A stretch of DNA of 64,000 bases from Aulostomus chinensis (Eukaryota; Chordata; Actinopteri; Syngnathiformes; Aulostomidae): contig JBBMOA010000002.1 of assembly GCA_037954235.1 (NCBI GenBank), positions 22,415,427-22,479,426 on the forward strand, written 5' to 3'. The first letter of the stretch is position 1; the number at the start of each line of letters is the position of its first letter. The notes below the pieces were generated by a model that saw only the letters and a program-made list of their open reading frames with translations, made no database searches and was not told the origin of the DNA. Made by a program: the position numbers and the translations under genes. Positions 22,959 through 35,279 of the stretch are shown here, one piece after another.

Positions 22959-24514
22959 TTTCAATATTTTTTTTTAATATAATGCTGCTAACGGATAAAC
23001 ATGACACCAAAAAGCTTGGCAGAGGAAAATCTGTTTGAGTGCTGGGCAAAGATCAAGACAAGGGATGAGGGTCTGATGTTGTGCTGGAGCAGAATTGTCT
23101 GACAGTCACACCCAAAGACACTGTGAGAATAATAAAGTGGCAGACCCACATTTTAAGGCATCGATGCATTTAAGTCTCTAACTCACACGCACACACTCTC
23201 TCACACACACACACATGTTTCCAATGGAGTAGACAAGCAAGAGTGTAATAGTAAGTGGCAGGAATGGGGTTCGGTTCCCCATAGATCCCGCTGCACCGTG
23301 GTGGGCGATGGGTTTAGAGGTAGGTTCTGGAGTGTGTATGTGTGTATTTACACATGCCAGAATGAGTGTGTATTTGAGATTGGGTTGTTTTCACAGTAAT
23401 GCAGGTGGAAGGAGTGGGACCCACCCGAAGCCACGAACAGAGGGCCGATTGTGTAGCAGACAGAGTGGGTTGGAGTAGTTTTCAGGAGAAGCAGGACAGA
23501 ATGTTTCCCTCTAAGCAGTGACAGGTGGCAGAGACTGCTGTCACACTATATCCCTCTGTACCTCTCAAACTATTAAAGATAAAATCTAAAAGGAATAAAC
23601 ACAGATGTTGATATCTTCTTTATTTCAAAGTGCTATTGCTCAGTTGCTGATGATATAAGGAATACCATGTTTTGATAGTCTTGACAGCTGAATGCACCTC
23701 AGTCCTGCGGTTTTGTGATTTGAACTGCCATATTTTATCAGCTATGCTTCAAATCACATCTCTCCCTCCTCACTTCTCAGGCTGAAGTGTAATTTCCCAG
23801 CTCTAAATCCAGAAGTGCTACCAGGGGAGACGTTGGCTGGATTATGAGGTTAAAGCTTCATTGTGTCCCTGAACTGGTGAGAAAACGAAAAGCAACAAAC
23901 TTGAGTGTGACCTGTGCTGGCGTGTGGTTCCAGGGAGAGCCCAGAGCAGCCCCAAAGCCCTGAGGTGTCTGAACCAACTCCACTCACCGCTCTCACTGCC
24001 TCAAAGTGTTATTGAGCTGGGGGCCTGGAGGGGCTGGATGGAAATATTGTTAAATGTTTTTGAACAGAGAAAGGCAAGATACAGTACAGCTGCACAGGGC
24101 CAAAAGCCACAACCCTGATTGTACAAGGTTATGGATCCAATTCACACTGTGTGTTTGATCAGATCTTGGGCCCCGGAGCCAAAGTGAAAAACTAAACATT
24201 GATCAACAATTATCCCCCTACTATTTTAAAGCAACTGTTTTCCTATAGAGCTGTTAAACAGAGCACAACTGATTTCAAGTTACTATTATGACTTTGGTTC
24301 TTACAGTTTGTGGTCAGTGAGATGATCGGTTTTACAGCCATGCTGACCACATCAGGAGAAGCTGGTTTTGTAGCATATCTGCTGAGGCAAACAAAATAAA
24401 AAAGAAATTTAACAGATAAGATATTACAAGTAGAGGTTTATATCCCCTATGAAAAATGGCAGTGTGATTTGGTTCTAATCAAGTTTGGCACTTACATAAA
24501 TCCAGCATCGGGGA
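22959..24514. other. Non-coding stretch, no gene seen
   Basis: Short CA-rich patches at about 23188-23215. GGGGTTCGGTTCCCC at about 23267 is a chance B-box-like palindrome with no tRNA fold around it. No coding exon is supported. Confidence 0.5.
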
Positions 24515-24700
24515 CGTGTGGTAGTCATTTGGCTGCTAGTTCTAGTCATGTAAGTCTACGTGGTTGGGATTTCGAACTCTACATTGCTCCTTTTTGGTGA
24601 GTGAGTGTGTGTGTGTGTGTGTGTGTGAGAGAGGCAATATTGTAAAGCACTTTAAGTGCTATAAAGATAGAAAAGCATTTTATAAATTGTGTCCATTTAG
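24515..24700 (+). mobile_element. SINE-like dispersed repeat with internal GT array
   Basis: The segment contains AAGTCTACGTGG, ACATTGCTCCTTTTTGGTGA, a GT array (24605-24627), then TTGTAAAGCACTTTAAGTGC and a TATAAATTGTGTCCATTTAG end. This order fits a fish repeat whose 3' end (TGTAAAGC...TATAAAT...GTCCATTTA) is shared by SINEs and their partner LINEs. The copy is diverged. Confidence 0.55.
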
Positions 24701-25176
24701 CTTTTTCTTTTTTGTTGTCTTGTGAATTGATGATTTATTTCCTGTTTGTGTTGTGCTGTCGGCCTCTGCTGTAAGTGTAAGGAAAGGGAAGTTGTTCTAA
24801 ATCACAGCAAGATCCAGCCACCTTCTGCTAATGAGAGAGGAAAAACTGGACAAACACAATACATGTAATAGTGCAATAAACTTCAAGAGGTGTCCAGTTA
24901 TAATTGTGATAACAGCTTCTCCCGGAGCATCAGTTACTATCGGTGTCAAAAATTCACAAGGTTTGAGAACACTACGTCTTTCAGCATCAGGAAGCGTATC
25001 TGTTGACATCACCAAGCGGCCTGCGCCTGTCTGATCTGGTGGAATCAAATCTATCCTGCTGTGCTTTTATCTTCTCAACTAACTTTGGTCATTGCAGCAA
25101 TTTGCATTGTTCTCTTGGACACATCACGATGGACAAATGAAGCATATGATTTAGAGGAATCAAGGTTATAAATGAG

Positions 25177-25179
<3 letters not shown>
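24701..25179. other. Non-coding stretch, no gene seen
   Basis: Plus and minus frames overlap at 24797-25048 with no splice signals or recognisable motifs. No repeat is recognised. Confidence 0.5.

Positions 25180-25259
<80 letters not shown>
25180..25259. repeat. Pure CA microsatellite, about 40 units
   Basis: An 80-bp uninterrupted AC array. It is the longest pure dinucleotide array of the window, so it is likely to be highly polymorphic. The poly-Cys-Val minus-strand frames across it are artefacts. Confidence 0.98.
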
Positions 25260-25262
<3 letters not shown>

Positions 25263-25324
25263 CCCCAACACTCTTCAGTATAGAGTTAAAGAGAAAACTG
25301 TTACTGACAGCAGGACATTACACA

Positions 25325-25505
25325 CCAATTCCCCTGGTCTCCCCCTAGCCTTCATAAATATCCCCTCGCCTGCTTCCCCTAATTACCTAGCATGAGCATG
25401 GCTGTTTCCACTTCCCTCTCACACATAATAGAAACTGCTTTTTAATATCCAGGCATCATAAAATGTCATGCTGACTTAACAGACATGAGGAGCAGAAGGA
25501 GCAAT
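25325..25505. promoter_or_regulatory. Candidate conserved non-coding element
   Basis: A complex repeat-free segment between two microsatellites with CCCTAATTACCTAGCATGAG, CTTTTTAATATCCAGGC and CATGCTGACTTAAC (a MAF-like TGCTGA core). Texture suggests a CNE; untested. Confidence 0.25.
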
Positions 25506-25528
25506 AACAGAAGGGGAGGCTGGGCTGA

Positions 25529-25574
25529 GTGTGTGTGCGTGCGTGTGTGTGTGTGTGTGGGGGGGGGGGGGGGG
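25529..25574. repeat. GT array ending in a G16 run
   Basis: A GT/CGT-interrupted array (25529-25558) passes directly into sixteen G (25559-25574). Runs of this type can form quadruplexes and are prone to length error in assembly. Confidence 0.95.
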
Positions 25575-26863
25575 TGTAAGTGTTAGTAGTTGAGAATAGG
25601 GAAGGATGGGCAGGGGATGTTTAGACCCAGGATGGAGGCTTTCATTCATGTCGGTCCTTCTTCTGTTTGGGTTTTCTTTTATTAATTTTGAATTCTTTTT
25701 TATCTTCAGTACTGAGACATAAGGAAACAGATGGAGGTACCAATTATGTTTTTCCCCCGGTGGATTAAATGATAATAAAAAAAAAAGAAAATCAGGAGTA
25801 TCAAGTCATTATGTGCACTTTTGATTTGCTTAATTTGAATGGCTTTCATAAGAGACCACTAGATAATTGCCAACATCTTACCCTCTGTAACCTTCACTTT
25901 CTCAACCCCCCCCCCCCAACATTTCTCAGCGTTTATTATCACTGGAAAACAGTCAGTAGATTTCAGATTAGTTGACTTTCTAGTCAGCTTAGCTGTTAAT
26001 AGCTTGTCATTACTCAGCCATCTGAAGCATTTCAACAGGGCCATTAGTCAACCTGTAGCCAACGCCACCCACTGGGAGACGAACGGAGACGAATGACCTG
26101 CCAGTTTCTGCTGCATTTTTCACCCTCCTAAAGAAGACAGAGAGATGGCTTTCAGGGGTGAGGAATTTTAACGTACACCCCACATTAGGAGCTTGTTTGG
26201 AACAAAATGATATAAACACCTGCTAGTTTTCTACCCTGAGATGTATTATTGCTCTCAGGTGTTCAACTTGTTTGACATGGAGGGCATAATTTGGTCATGA
26301 TGACTGTTGAATTCCAGAGGAAAAAAAACGAAACCCAAACAAAACAAAAGTATAACTATTTCCAGCATTCCTGTTCGCCAGGCCCAGCATTCTGCCTGCC
26401 TCTCTGGGCTTTCATTAATTTTTCACTGGGCAGTGTTTGATGGATAGGTTGTATTTATTCACTGCTGGGTGTCTGCTATGTGAATATGACTCATTTTGGG
26501 GCATTACATATTCATGGCTTGGGATAGGCTGCATACAGGAAGTTATAATTAATGTGTCACAGTAGGAGGTGTTGGGAGACGGCAGGTTTGTCGGGGGGCG
26601 TTGTGGAGCGTTATGTGATTTACAGTGCAAACAACTGGGAGGATGTTTGTCTGTTGTCCAAAAATTGAAAAGGAGTTATTTCCTTTTAATACAGGCCATA
26701 TAAGTTGTCCAGCAAAATGATGTCCTGTGGGCGCTCTGGAGATGCACAAACTGTGAGATTCTTGGCTTATGTTTACAGCAACTGTTTAAAATGATAATTT
26801 GGTGGCTTTTTTTGGTTTGCTCATGTGTTTTTTGTTCATCTTTGTTCCCCTTTTGTGCTGCAG
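25575..26863. promoter_or_regulatory. Non-coding stretch with CNE-like segments
   Basis: A C12 run at 25906-25917. About 25960-26110 and 26370-26570 are repeat-free and motif-rich (CAGCTTAGCTGTTAATAGC, GGGCTTTCATTAATTTTTC, GTTATAATTAATGTGTCAC). These parts may be conserved regulatory elements. No gene is seen. Confidence 0.25.
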
Positions 26864-26927
26864 GAGTAAAACTAAACTAAAAGAGATGTATGATATATTG
26901 GCATGTCAGAAGTACGTCGATCTGAAG
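26864..26927 (+). other. Candidate 64-nt exon, unassigned
   Basis: A T-rich tract ending GCTGCAG at 26863 gives a good acceptor, and AAG then GTATTG at 26928 gives a usable but weak donor. Between them one frame is open and reads SKTKLKEMYDILACQKYVDL, a mixed charged/hydrophobic peptide with no low complexity. I cannot match it to a protein. A 64-nt open stretch is common by chance, so this is only a candidate. Confidence 0.2.
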
Positions 26928-27681
26928 GTATTGGTCGTTTTTAAATGTATGAGTACAATATCTCCTCTTTTTCAAAAAGGAAAACTGTGACAAATATGAT
27001 TAACATATATGATGGCATGATTCAATCACTCTTCCGAATGCTGAAGAAATAAACCATATCGTAACTTTTTTCAAATTCCTAATGTTTGCATGTGTTTTTC
27101 ATTTATTCCGAAATGTGAACATTGTAGATGTTTTTATGTAGATAATATTGACATCGGGAAATGCCATCTATGGCCCAGATCAGTTGGAAAATATCGACAT
27201 ATCGGCAAAAAAGAAAAAACAATCCAACTTTGTGCATCCTTTAAAATTACAAAGTGTTCAGAAGTTTAAAGCCATTTCCTGATCATATTTTTTATTCTGG
27301 GTTATGTAACTTTCTAGATTTATGAACAGTCCTGCAAGGGCCTTTTTCTTTCTTTCTCTTGAAAATAAACAATAAAATAAGCTGTACCAGACATGTCGTA
27401 ATCATTGTTCAATAAATAATTTGAAATGTTCCTGTCAGTGTAGGCCTCAAAATCCAGTATTAGTCATCTGACTGTGTGAGGAGGTGACAGTGCCATGGAA
27501 TGAGATTCATACTGGAAAATGGCAATAGAGCCAATAAAAGCACATTTCCTTTATTGTAGGCATCGTGCAAAATCCTCCTTGTTCTGTATGGTGATTACCT
27601 GCTACCAGCATGCCACAGGGGACAGAAGGGATAAGACCCCTGCAGGCCACTGAAGAAGACAACCAATAAAATACTTGAGAG

Positions 27682-27683
<2 letters not shown>
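26928..27683. other. Non-coding stretch, no gene seen
   Basis: AT-rich sequence with no recognised repeat or exon. Confidence 0.5.
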
Positions 27684-27730
<47 letters not shown>

Positions 27731-27736
27731 TGTGTG
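27684..27736. repeat. GT microsatellite
   Basis: About 26 GT units with one TGTATG interruption near the right end. Confidence 0.95.
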
Positions 27737-27827
27737 CGCATGTGTCTGCCCAACACTTGGCTAGTGTATGTGTGAGGTTGACTGGTGTGAGTTCCTCTAG
27801 TTAGATTTGGCTGTTGTAGTAATAACT

Positions 27828-27846
27828 CCCCCCCCCCCCCCCCCCC
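27828..27846. repeat. C19 mononucleotide run
   Basis: Nineteen consecutive C, about 90 bp after the GT array. It is one of several exceptionally long G/C runs in the window. Confidence 0.95.
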
Positions 27847-29694
27847 TCCTGATAATGGTTCATCTCTCCAGCGTTCCCAACCTCAACCTCTGTGTGGCTT
27901 TGGTGTGAGCCAAGGTCCTGAGCAATAACTGGCCTTAATCATATATGCCTTTGTTAGTGTTTGTGGCTCCAACCATTTTCCAGGTGCATGACCTGATTTT
28001 TCTGCTGGGTAGGTGGTCTTGAGGAGGCAGGGGACCGTTTATCATGGAGCAACTGCCCATTAGAGGGAGGGCCTGTGTGGATGTGTGTATATGTGCATTT
28101 GCAGGAATAGTTTCTTTTCTAATGCAAAGTGACTGGCAAAATTATGGTGGTGTTTTTTTTCCTTTTTTAATTTTTTTTTTTTTTTACTCACGCTTTTGCA
28201 CAATGGTTTTTGCTGTAAAGGATTCTTTTCTTCTTTGTGTAAATATGATGGCTGCACTGACTTTGCGGATGTCAGCAGATCTGGATCCCTCGGCGGAGCA
28301 CTATAGCCCTGTAAAGAGAGGAGCGTTTCAGGCCAAGGCAAATATGGTAAAACCAGTGTGAGACCAGTGCTAATGGTAAATGTCAACATAATCGACAGTT
28401 AGAGCACACATGGACCGTTAACATAATCAAAGGTAGTTTTGCGTTGTTAGTAGTAGTTTAGTTAGGGATAAAACTAAGTTATGAAATCCTTAAGCACTGC
28501 CGTGGATGATTGAGCACGCCCCTCTACTGCAGCAACGTGCAACTGATCGGAAGCAAATGAAGCCTTTAAAGTTGATGCAAGCATGTCCACCATGTGTCCC
28601 AACTTCTGCCTGTATACAAACGCTGGTAGAACGGATTGCTGCTACATCCTCCGCAGCATGATGATCACGTGCCATGCTAGGACGATCCTCAGTAAGACCT
28701 TGAGGTTTTTACTAATTTTGTTCCCTGTGAAAAATGGGGTTTCTTTTTCAGCATTTGCACCTTGCACAGATTGTAAATCCCCTCCCCCCCATAAGTAAAT
28801 ATATAGATAAAAAAATCATTTAATTTTTCACACATTAATTGCAAACAGAGTCTAGTAATAAGAGAGAGTTTCAGTCTTCTTCAGATTGTATTTTTGAACT
28901 TGTGCTTTTTCTTAAAGAGAGGATAAAGGTCATCTTTGGTCCATGTTGGGCTTCACCTGAGACTTGAGGAATGTTCCAGACAGCCACTAAACAAACTCAC
29001 GGCTGTTTGAAGCCACAGCCCAGGTCTCAGCTGTGGGCCAGGAGGAATTAGAGCTGATCCTTACTGGAGGAACGATGTAGTCTTTCACAGCTTTGACCCC
29101 ATCCTTATTCATGCTTTCTCGTGAGTGCCGGAGAGTGGTTAGGCCAGTCTCAGCCACTGTTTCCCTCCCTACCCCCATGTCTCTATTCCTCTCCTTGCCA
29201 ACATATTTTCACTGGCCATAATCCTATTAGAGGCATTTATATCGTTTATTGTCTGACAGGATTAGATTTGGAGAGGTATAATAAGAAGATTTTTAGATTC
29301 TGAATGGGGTCTCTGTCCCTCCTGCTAGCTTTAACCAGATTTGTTATTGTATTATGTTATATAATCATATCTGTTTCCATATCGTGCTGTAGTTTTGTTT
29401 AAGCTGCTAACAAGACATTGGCTTTACTGTAAATCGGCTCTGATACAGATGGTGGATGTTTGACATAGATTTTAGGGCTTAGTAATGGTTTGTTTTTAGG
29501 ATTCTGGCAAAGGCCACACCATATGTGAACCTTGTACAAGGCTGGGGTGGGATAAACATTATTTTGAAGTTGTCTGGATCCAGTTTTGAGAATGTAGTCT
29601 GTCTTTGTAGTTCCTCTAATTTTTTAACAGATGAATTCCTTTTGAACCAACAGCAATCCGGTTGCAGTATTTTGTCTCACACTTTTGCTAAATT
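27847..29694. other. Non-coding stretch, no gene seen
   Basis: T-rich runs near 28150-28192. Frames at 28044-28389 overlap on both strands across these runs. CTCACGGCTGTTTGAAGCC (about 28997) and flanks are complex but unassigned. No gene is supported. Confidence 0.5.
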
Positions 29695-29865
29695 GATATA
29701 CACTCATTGGCCTCTTCGTACTTGGACACTCCACTGTGACCCAATACAACCTGCGTTTACAAAAATATTAACTTTTGATAGAAATGTGTTCATTTGTAAT
29801 TTTCAGTGGTTTTGAACTGGGCTGCATTATGCAGTGTTCCTAATATTTTGTCCACCCTATTAGCA
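29695..29865. mobile_element. Possible degraded MITE
   Basis: The left end ATATACACTCATTGGCCTCT with TACTTGGACAC, and the right end CAGTGTTCCTAATATTTTGT, resemble the ends of fish elements that begin CACTCA..GGCC and end in GTTCCTAATA-type sequence. The inverted symmetry is weak (GGACAC against GTGTTCC). Diverged and tentative. Confidence 0.3.
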
Positions 29866-31835
29866 TACAGAAAAACTGTTTGCATATTAATATGTATGTA
29901 TGTGTGGATAGATAATATATATTGATTTGAAAAGTCAAAACTTTTTATTTTAAGAACCATAAAGCCTCTGAACCATTAATTCAGTGGATATAAATGCTGT
30001 TGCTTCGTCTCATATGCAAAATACCTTGTTATTTTTGGGGAGAAATAAAAAAAAAACAAAAAAAAAAACAGGCAGCCTGATAAAACTAAAAGACTCAGCA
30101 GTGCCTTTTCGGTTAAATGTTTTAAGATTTTATGTGTTCATGGTTTGTGAAATTCACTATTGAAAATAGTCCAGTCTGCCAAGGAAGGGCGCGTGTTTTA
30201 ATTAAATTCCAACACTTTTCAGAGGCTTCTCAAAACTCAACATCAGATAGAATGTGAAAACCAGATGCTGAATTGTGAGTGTGTTATGTTGGTTTGAGTT
30301 CCAAACAAACGCAGATAGACTCTGGACCAAAAGGCTCAGTTCGTGCTCAAGTCAAACACAATCAAAGTAACTTAAAATATGGGCAGGACTGTATTGAAAT
30401 GGCCATAGATGCTGATAGAACATGTATCTTTCCCTCGTCTGTGCATTTACTCAGGTTCCTTTGCACTTGGCAATCCACTCCCATAATTATTGACAACACC
30501 AACACAACAAACACAACAAGAATTATGGTAATATCAAATTTATGAAGGCCTGAACCTGGTAGAGTTTGCATCTTAAAGCTCTGATTATAGACTTCAATCT
30601 GGCCACTGTCTTCCAACACCTTTTGGCCTGACCAATCACTGCTTAGTAGCCATAGATTCTGCTTTGAGGACTGATTGATTGTTTTGCATGAGAACGTGGC
30701 TTTTGCCTTCTCACATAGGTCAGTCAATCTATCAGTCAATGAGTTGTACAGGTAGTCCCATCAGGAAGTGTGATGCAAACCAGCACAAGTCCAATTCCCA
30801 TTTGTACTCACTTGTATCTGGAAAACAAGAGTTTTAACGTGCATGACAGGAAATATAAAAATTATTTAAGGCCTTCCCAGGTTTTTGCCTTTGATGGATT
30901 CTGAAGGTGCTGATTTTTGACTCCAGAAAGTCTGTGGCACATCTTGAAAACAATATTACAAGTCTCGCTTGTGAGATTACAACCAATGAGGCTGCACATG
31001 TCACGGTGACAAATCTAAATAGGTCACGGTACCAGAGTTCAGTTATTGTAAGAATCGAGCAGCTCAGAAATTAGTACCCAAAATCCAGTAACAAGTTCCC
31101 ATTGTTGAACATCCGGTTCCCTCGTCTCGAATTCTGTGAGTTTTTGGTTAAGTGACATGAATAAGTGAGGTCTGATGTTAACGCCAAAACTGTTTTTGAC
31201 TTTTGTACTTGGACTGCTTTTTTCTCCCACGGCATAGAACGCGTCACTAAATTGCACACGCATAAATTTTGAAGCTTTTATGCATCCTAAAAATGTCAGT
31301 TGCATAGAAATGGGCAGAAGTTGTTGAAGTCATCACGGCAAACACACATAGAAGAGAAAAGAAGATGCATGACGTTTTGTAGTTCCTGGGTACTGTAGCT
31401 TTCCTAATGTTTACAATGCGTATCCCAGCGTTACATTTATGTGTCTAAATTCATAAAAGTCGTGTTCACTTGTGAATATTCTCTTGCGGTACAGAACCTG
31501 TAACGATCATAAACTTTTGGTCTACATGGAACTCATTTGCAGGAATTCAAAATCCAATGCACATAATCGACTGTTGGTTGAGGGAACCCGGTGCAATGCA
31601 AACTTATGTCCTCCCTGTTGTTTTTTAAAAAACTGTTTTCCTTCTATATAAATATTTCTGATTTAAATCGTCCTTTCAGTATTATGCTGGTCCTTCAACC
31701 CGTTTTCCAGAGTCATCCTCAATCATTTAGTTAGTTCTCCATCATTAATCACAGGCTTTTTGAGTTGTTCTGGTTCTGACTGGACAGGCTGTTGGGAGAA
31801 ATACTCCACTAGTATTTCTGGCTGACTGGAGCACA
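29866..31835. other. Non-coding stretch with unresolved part
   Basis: A-rich runs near 30047-30070. The portion 31020-31620 has features (GAATCGAGCAGCTCAGAAAT, AACATCCGGTTCCCTCG, GAGGGAACCCGGTGCAATGC) that remind me of a fish repeat, but I cannot define its ends. No coding exon is supported. Confidence 0.35.
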
Positions 31836-31846
31836 ACACACACACA

Positions 31847-31922
<76 letters not shown>
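31836..31922. repeat. CA microsatellite
   Basis: About 42 CA units over 87 bp with CAAA and CG interruptions. Minus-strand poly-Cys-Val frames are artefacts. Confidence 0.97.
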
Positions 31923-31925
<3 letters not shown>

Positions 31926-33819
31926 CTGATGTGGAGGATGCAGGCGGCAGGATTAATTGGGCCCAGTAACAGAGGGATCAGCAAGTTTGGTGCTCTTCAC
32001 ATGCTGCTCATCCATATGGCAGCCCACCATGATTAATAGTTCAGGTAAGAACGTCTCAGATTGTGGCAATCATAATTGAAATACTTTTCAAAAAAACAGA
32101 TTTATATTCTCACAAAGAAATACTTGAAAAGTTCACTTTTTCAATTCTACTTGCTTCAAGCAAATGCAAATCCAAAAACTGTGTATAGAATTTTCAATAA
32201 GTGAGACTTTAAAGGTGATTTCACAAGTTAAGCAGATATGCAAAGCATTCATTTACAAGTGGAACATGTAAGCTACTTTGCAATATTGTCAAGGCCAACT
32301 CAATCAAAGTTGCTCCAAGAAAGGGACGGCCTTGACTAAAAGTTAACTCCTACCACCTGCCATTATTTTTAGTTCAGAAAACAAAATTTGGCCTCATTAG
32401 GTTTGGTATTTATCATATTTTTATTTTACATGACTGGGTCTAAAAGTGTGTTTCCTTGCAAAAGGTGCCACAAATTGCCCCGGGTCTTATTTGCCTCTGT
32501 GGGCAAAGGCTTTAGTGTTGTGGTCAGCACTCCTCTGGCTCTTTGAATTGCAAATCACCTCAGTAACTCAAAAGTAATGCAGGTGGGAACGTCACCTCCT
32601 GTCATTTTTCTGCATTTAGGTGCATGGGGCACCATTGTAGAGGAAGTGCAGTTATTGTTTCTGTCTCTGGTGTAAGTCTTCCTTATTGTAGGAATGACTA
32701 GGGCCTGCTTTCTCAACCTCCACATCTCTAATGTGCCAGAAGGCTCCCTTAGCTGTAATATTTCCCTTCCGCAGGCATTAAGGTGTTGTGCAGTGAGGCC
32801 TCTTCCTGATTAAAGGAAAAAAGTGGAGTGGAACCGATGCGTTGGCCTGATTCACACAACAAAGAAACTTTTGATCTCACGTGGACCAAAGGCGTACTAG
32901 AACTTTCCAAGTTCTTGTTGATGAGTGTTGATTATTGAAGAGTAACTTTTCTGTTTGACTGGCTTGGTGTCAAACTTCTTACTTTTATTGCACCCACCAA
33001 ATTACTCCCATTCTGTTTGTTTTGAAGATGCATTGTCTGTTTCAGAGCTGTTTTTCTTTTACTTGGTAAAACTGTTTTGAGGGGAAAGTACCACCGTGCT
33101 TAAACATAAAACCAAAGAGCTGAAACCTACAAATTAAATTTGAATTTTCATGTTCTGAGTATTTAACAATGCCAGGATCTGAGAAGAGAAGATTTATGAC
33201 CGAATGTATTTTTCACATGAAAGTTTCTTTTAATCTGTATTGAAACGGTATCTCTCCAGATCCAGAATCAAAGCCAAGGTGTTGGTGAATGTACCGATGT
33301 CAAACCTTAATCGTTCAAATTAATAATTTTTTCTTTTTCAATTTAACTGTGTGTATTATGGTTGTATTGTAACCTATAGACCCGACTGACTTTGTTATCT
33401 GAAACAATTATATGTCCAACCTTAAAAATATATTCATCATGTAGAAAAATTACTGCTACATTGGCGGGGGTAAATGTATGTATGTGTCTATTTTCCCTTG
33501 GTTCCAGAGACTAGTGTCATTATTGAACTCCATGTGTAAGCATCAAATGGATTACTCACTTTTTTTATCACCCTGTGCTGCAGGGGTGATGCAATTATGT
33601 ATGTGTGTTTGTGTGTATCGAAACAATAACACACTTAAGTTATGTATATGCTTCCTCCATGCAAAAGTACACACCGTATAGTCATGTCGAATAGGAAATA
33701 TTAAGATTCGATTTTTTTAAAAAATCCTCTTTTCTTGGTGAGTTGTCAGATTTGTCTCGTTGTCAGTTTACTGCAGACCCTCTCTGTATTTTATTAATTT
33801 TTTTTTACAAATGCAAAAG
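31923..33819. other. Non-coding stretch, no gene seen
   Basis: No repeats or exons are supported. CCCACCATGATTAATAG with CAG then GTAAGA at about 32023-32050 looks like a tiny coding-start exon but is too short to call. Confidence 0.5.
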
Positions 33820-34600
33820 GACCATATCTGACCTGGAGTTTCTTAATTAGTGACACAGCTGATTATGTGGCAGGCAGAGTAGCGGGTGAGGAAAACCACT
33901 TAGGGGTCAATACAGGGCTTCTCTCTCTTTGCCAGGCTAATTAATTCACCATGTCTTTCCTCTCATTGCCTGCAGCCCATTATGACTTTAACATTGTGAA
34001 GCTCCATGTGTTTGAAATTGTTTTTTTTTTCTCTTTCTTTTTCTAAATTCCCAAACACCTTGTTGTTTTTTTTTTTTTCCCCTGTCAAATGAAATAACCA
34101 GAGATAAGACAAGGACACGCATTCATGTAGACAATATTATTTGGAACAGGATATGATTTAAAATAAGAGGTGTCTTTGCATTTTGAATGCAGTCTAATCC
34201 GTTTATAATTACAGAGTGAGGAAGTGAAATAGTGGTCCAAGGGTTTGAATGTGTAATCCCCTTCATGTGCATAAACATGAGCACATTTCATCAACGGGGC
34301 TGGACAAAGACTTCTGGATAATTACCTGGGGCAAGGTGTATTTCGATAGACCTATCCCCTCCACTTTCTGTATAAATAATGCATACAGGGTTGAAATCAG
34401 AGAAGACTCGGCAATGTAAATTTACCTTCAAAGGCTGGCGTAAAATTAGGCAGCTCATCCATGTAGACGGGAAATGAAGCAATGTCTCTATTGTGAACGA
34501 AACAAAGCATAGCATAGATTCTGTATCTGTAAATGTCAACGGAAAGATAGGATTTATTTGATTTATCTCCCATAATATACAGTAGCACGGCAAGAACGTA
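33820..34600. promoter_or_regulatory. Candidate conserved non-coding block
   Basis: Two repeat-free parts (33820-34015 and 34090-34600) separated by T runs. The first has TTTCTTAATTAGTGACAC and GCTAATTAATTCACC. The second has GATAATTACCTGGGGC, CAATGTAAATTTACC and ATAAATAATGCATAC. Overlapping minus-strand frames at 34291-34593 show no coding bias I can see. I consider this a good CNE candidate by texture. Confidence 0.3.
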
Positions 34601-34981
34601 GAGAGTCGAACCTTGATGTTGACACTTGCATCAACTGGAGGATTTCCACACAGACCCAGACGTCACAGTATTGTTACGTATGCCACATTCTGCTCCGTAA
34701 CAAGACCGAGTACCACTCGTTACAGAGGCCAACATTTGTATTGTATGGAAGTCATTAATTTAGCAAAAAAGACACAGATGTTAGACCTGGTGTCCCTGAC
34801 CCTATGAACACCATAACCAGTGTTGTCTGACCATTGCATTCTGCCAGTAAATCTGTCTTCATTTGTAAATTGAGTTTATTGTTTCTTTAAAACCCAAGTC
34901 TGATTTAAAATAAAGTACCAAATGTAGTCAGGTCGATGCCACTGCTCTGTGACCACCTTGTTACTGTATGTTGTCAAAGAC
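34601..34981. other. Non-coding stretch, no gene seen
   Basis: No recognised element before the MITE. Confidence 0.5.
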
Positions 34982-35155
34982 CACACATGGGCAAAATACA
35001 GCCTTCGTGCTAGAACTGGCCCGTGGACCATCTCAATCACCCCCCAAAACAAACAAACAAACAAACAAACAAACAAACAAACAAAACAACAACAAAAAAA
35101 ACACTTAACTGATGTAAAAGTCAGAATGGCCCTTTAGATATTTTGCCCACTCCTG
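34982..35155. mobile_element. hAT-like MITE with internal AAAC array
   Basis: The ends CACACATGGGCAAAATA (34982-34998) and, reverse-complemented, CAGGAGTGGGCAAAATA (35139-35155) are imperfect 17-bp inverted repeats. The internal CTGGCCCGTGGACC is typical of Charlie-like hAT elements as I remember them. An AAAC tetranucleotide array (about 35046-35085) sits inside. No clean 8-bp target duplication is left, so the copy is old. Confidence 0.6.
35046..35085. repeat. (AAAC)n microsatellite
   Basis: About nine AAAC units in the middle of the hAT-like element, followed by A-rich sequence to 35100. Confidence 0.95.
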
Positions 35156-35279
35156 TCCTAGAAGCATGTGACCCTCCTACAAAAAGGGCATTGCATTTAG
35201 AAAAAACATTTTTAAAAAGGTGAAACCTTCTCAACCATCCGTCCATCAGCAGCGTGTACAGCTGAAAAGCAGATGTTCC

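Noticed and set aside
23262..23285. B-box-like GGGGTTCGGTTCCCC, possible tRNA or SINE
   Set aside because: No A box or cloverleaf around it; it is a short palindrome by chance.
32023..32050. Tiny start exon with a good Kozak (CCCACCATG) and CAG/GTAAGA donor
   Set aside because: Only five codons before the donor and no promoter signal; too short to support.
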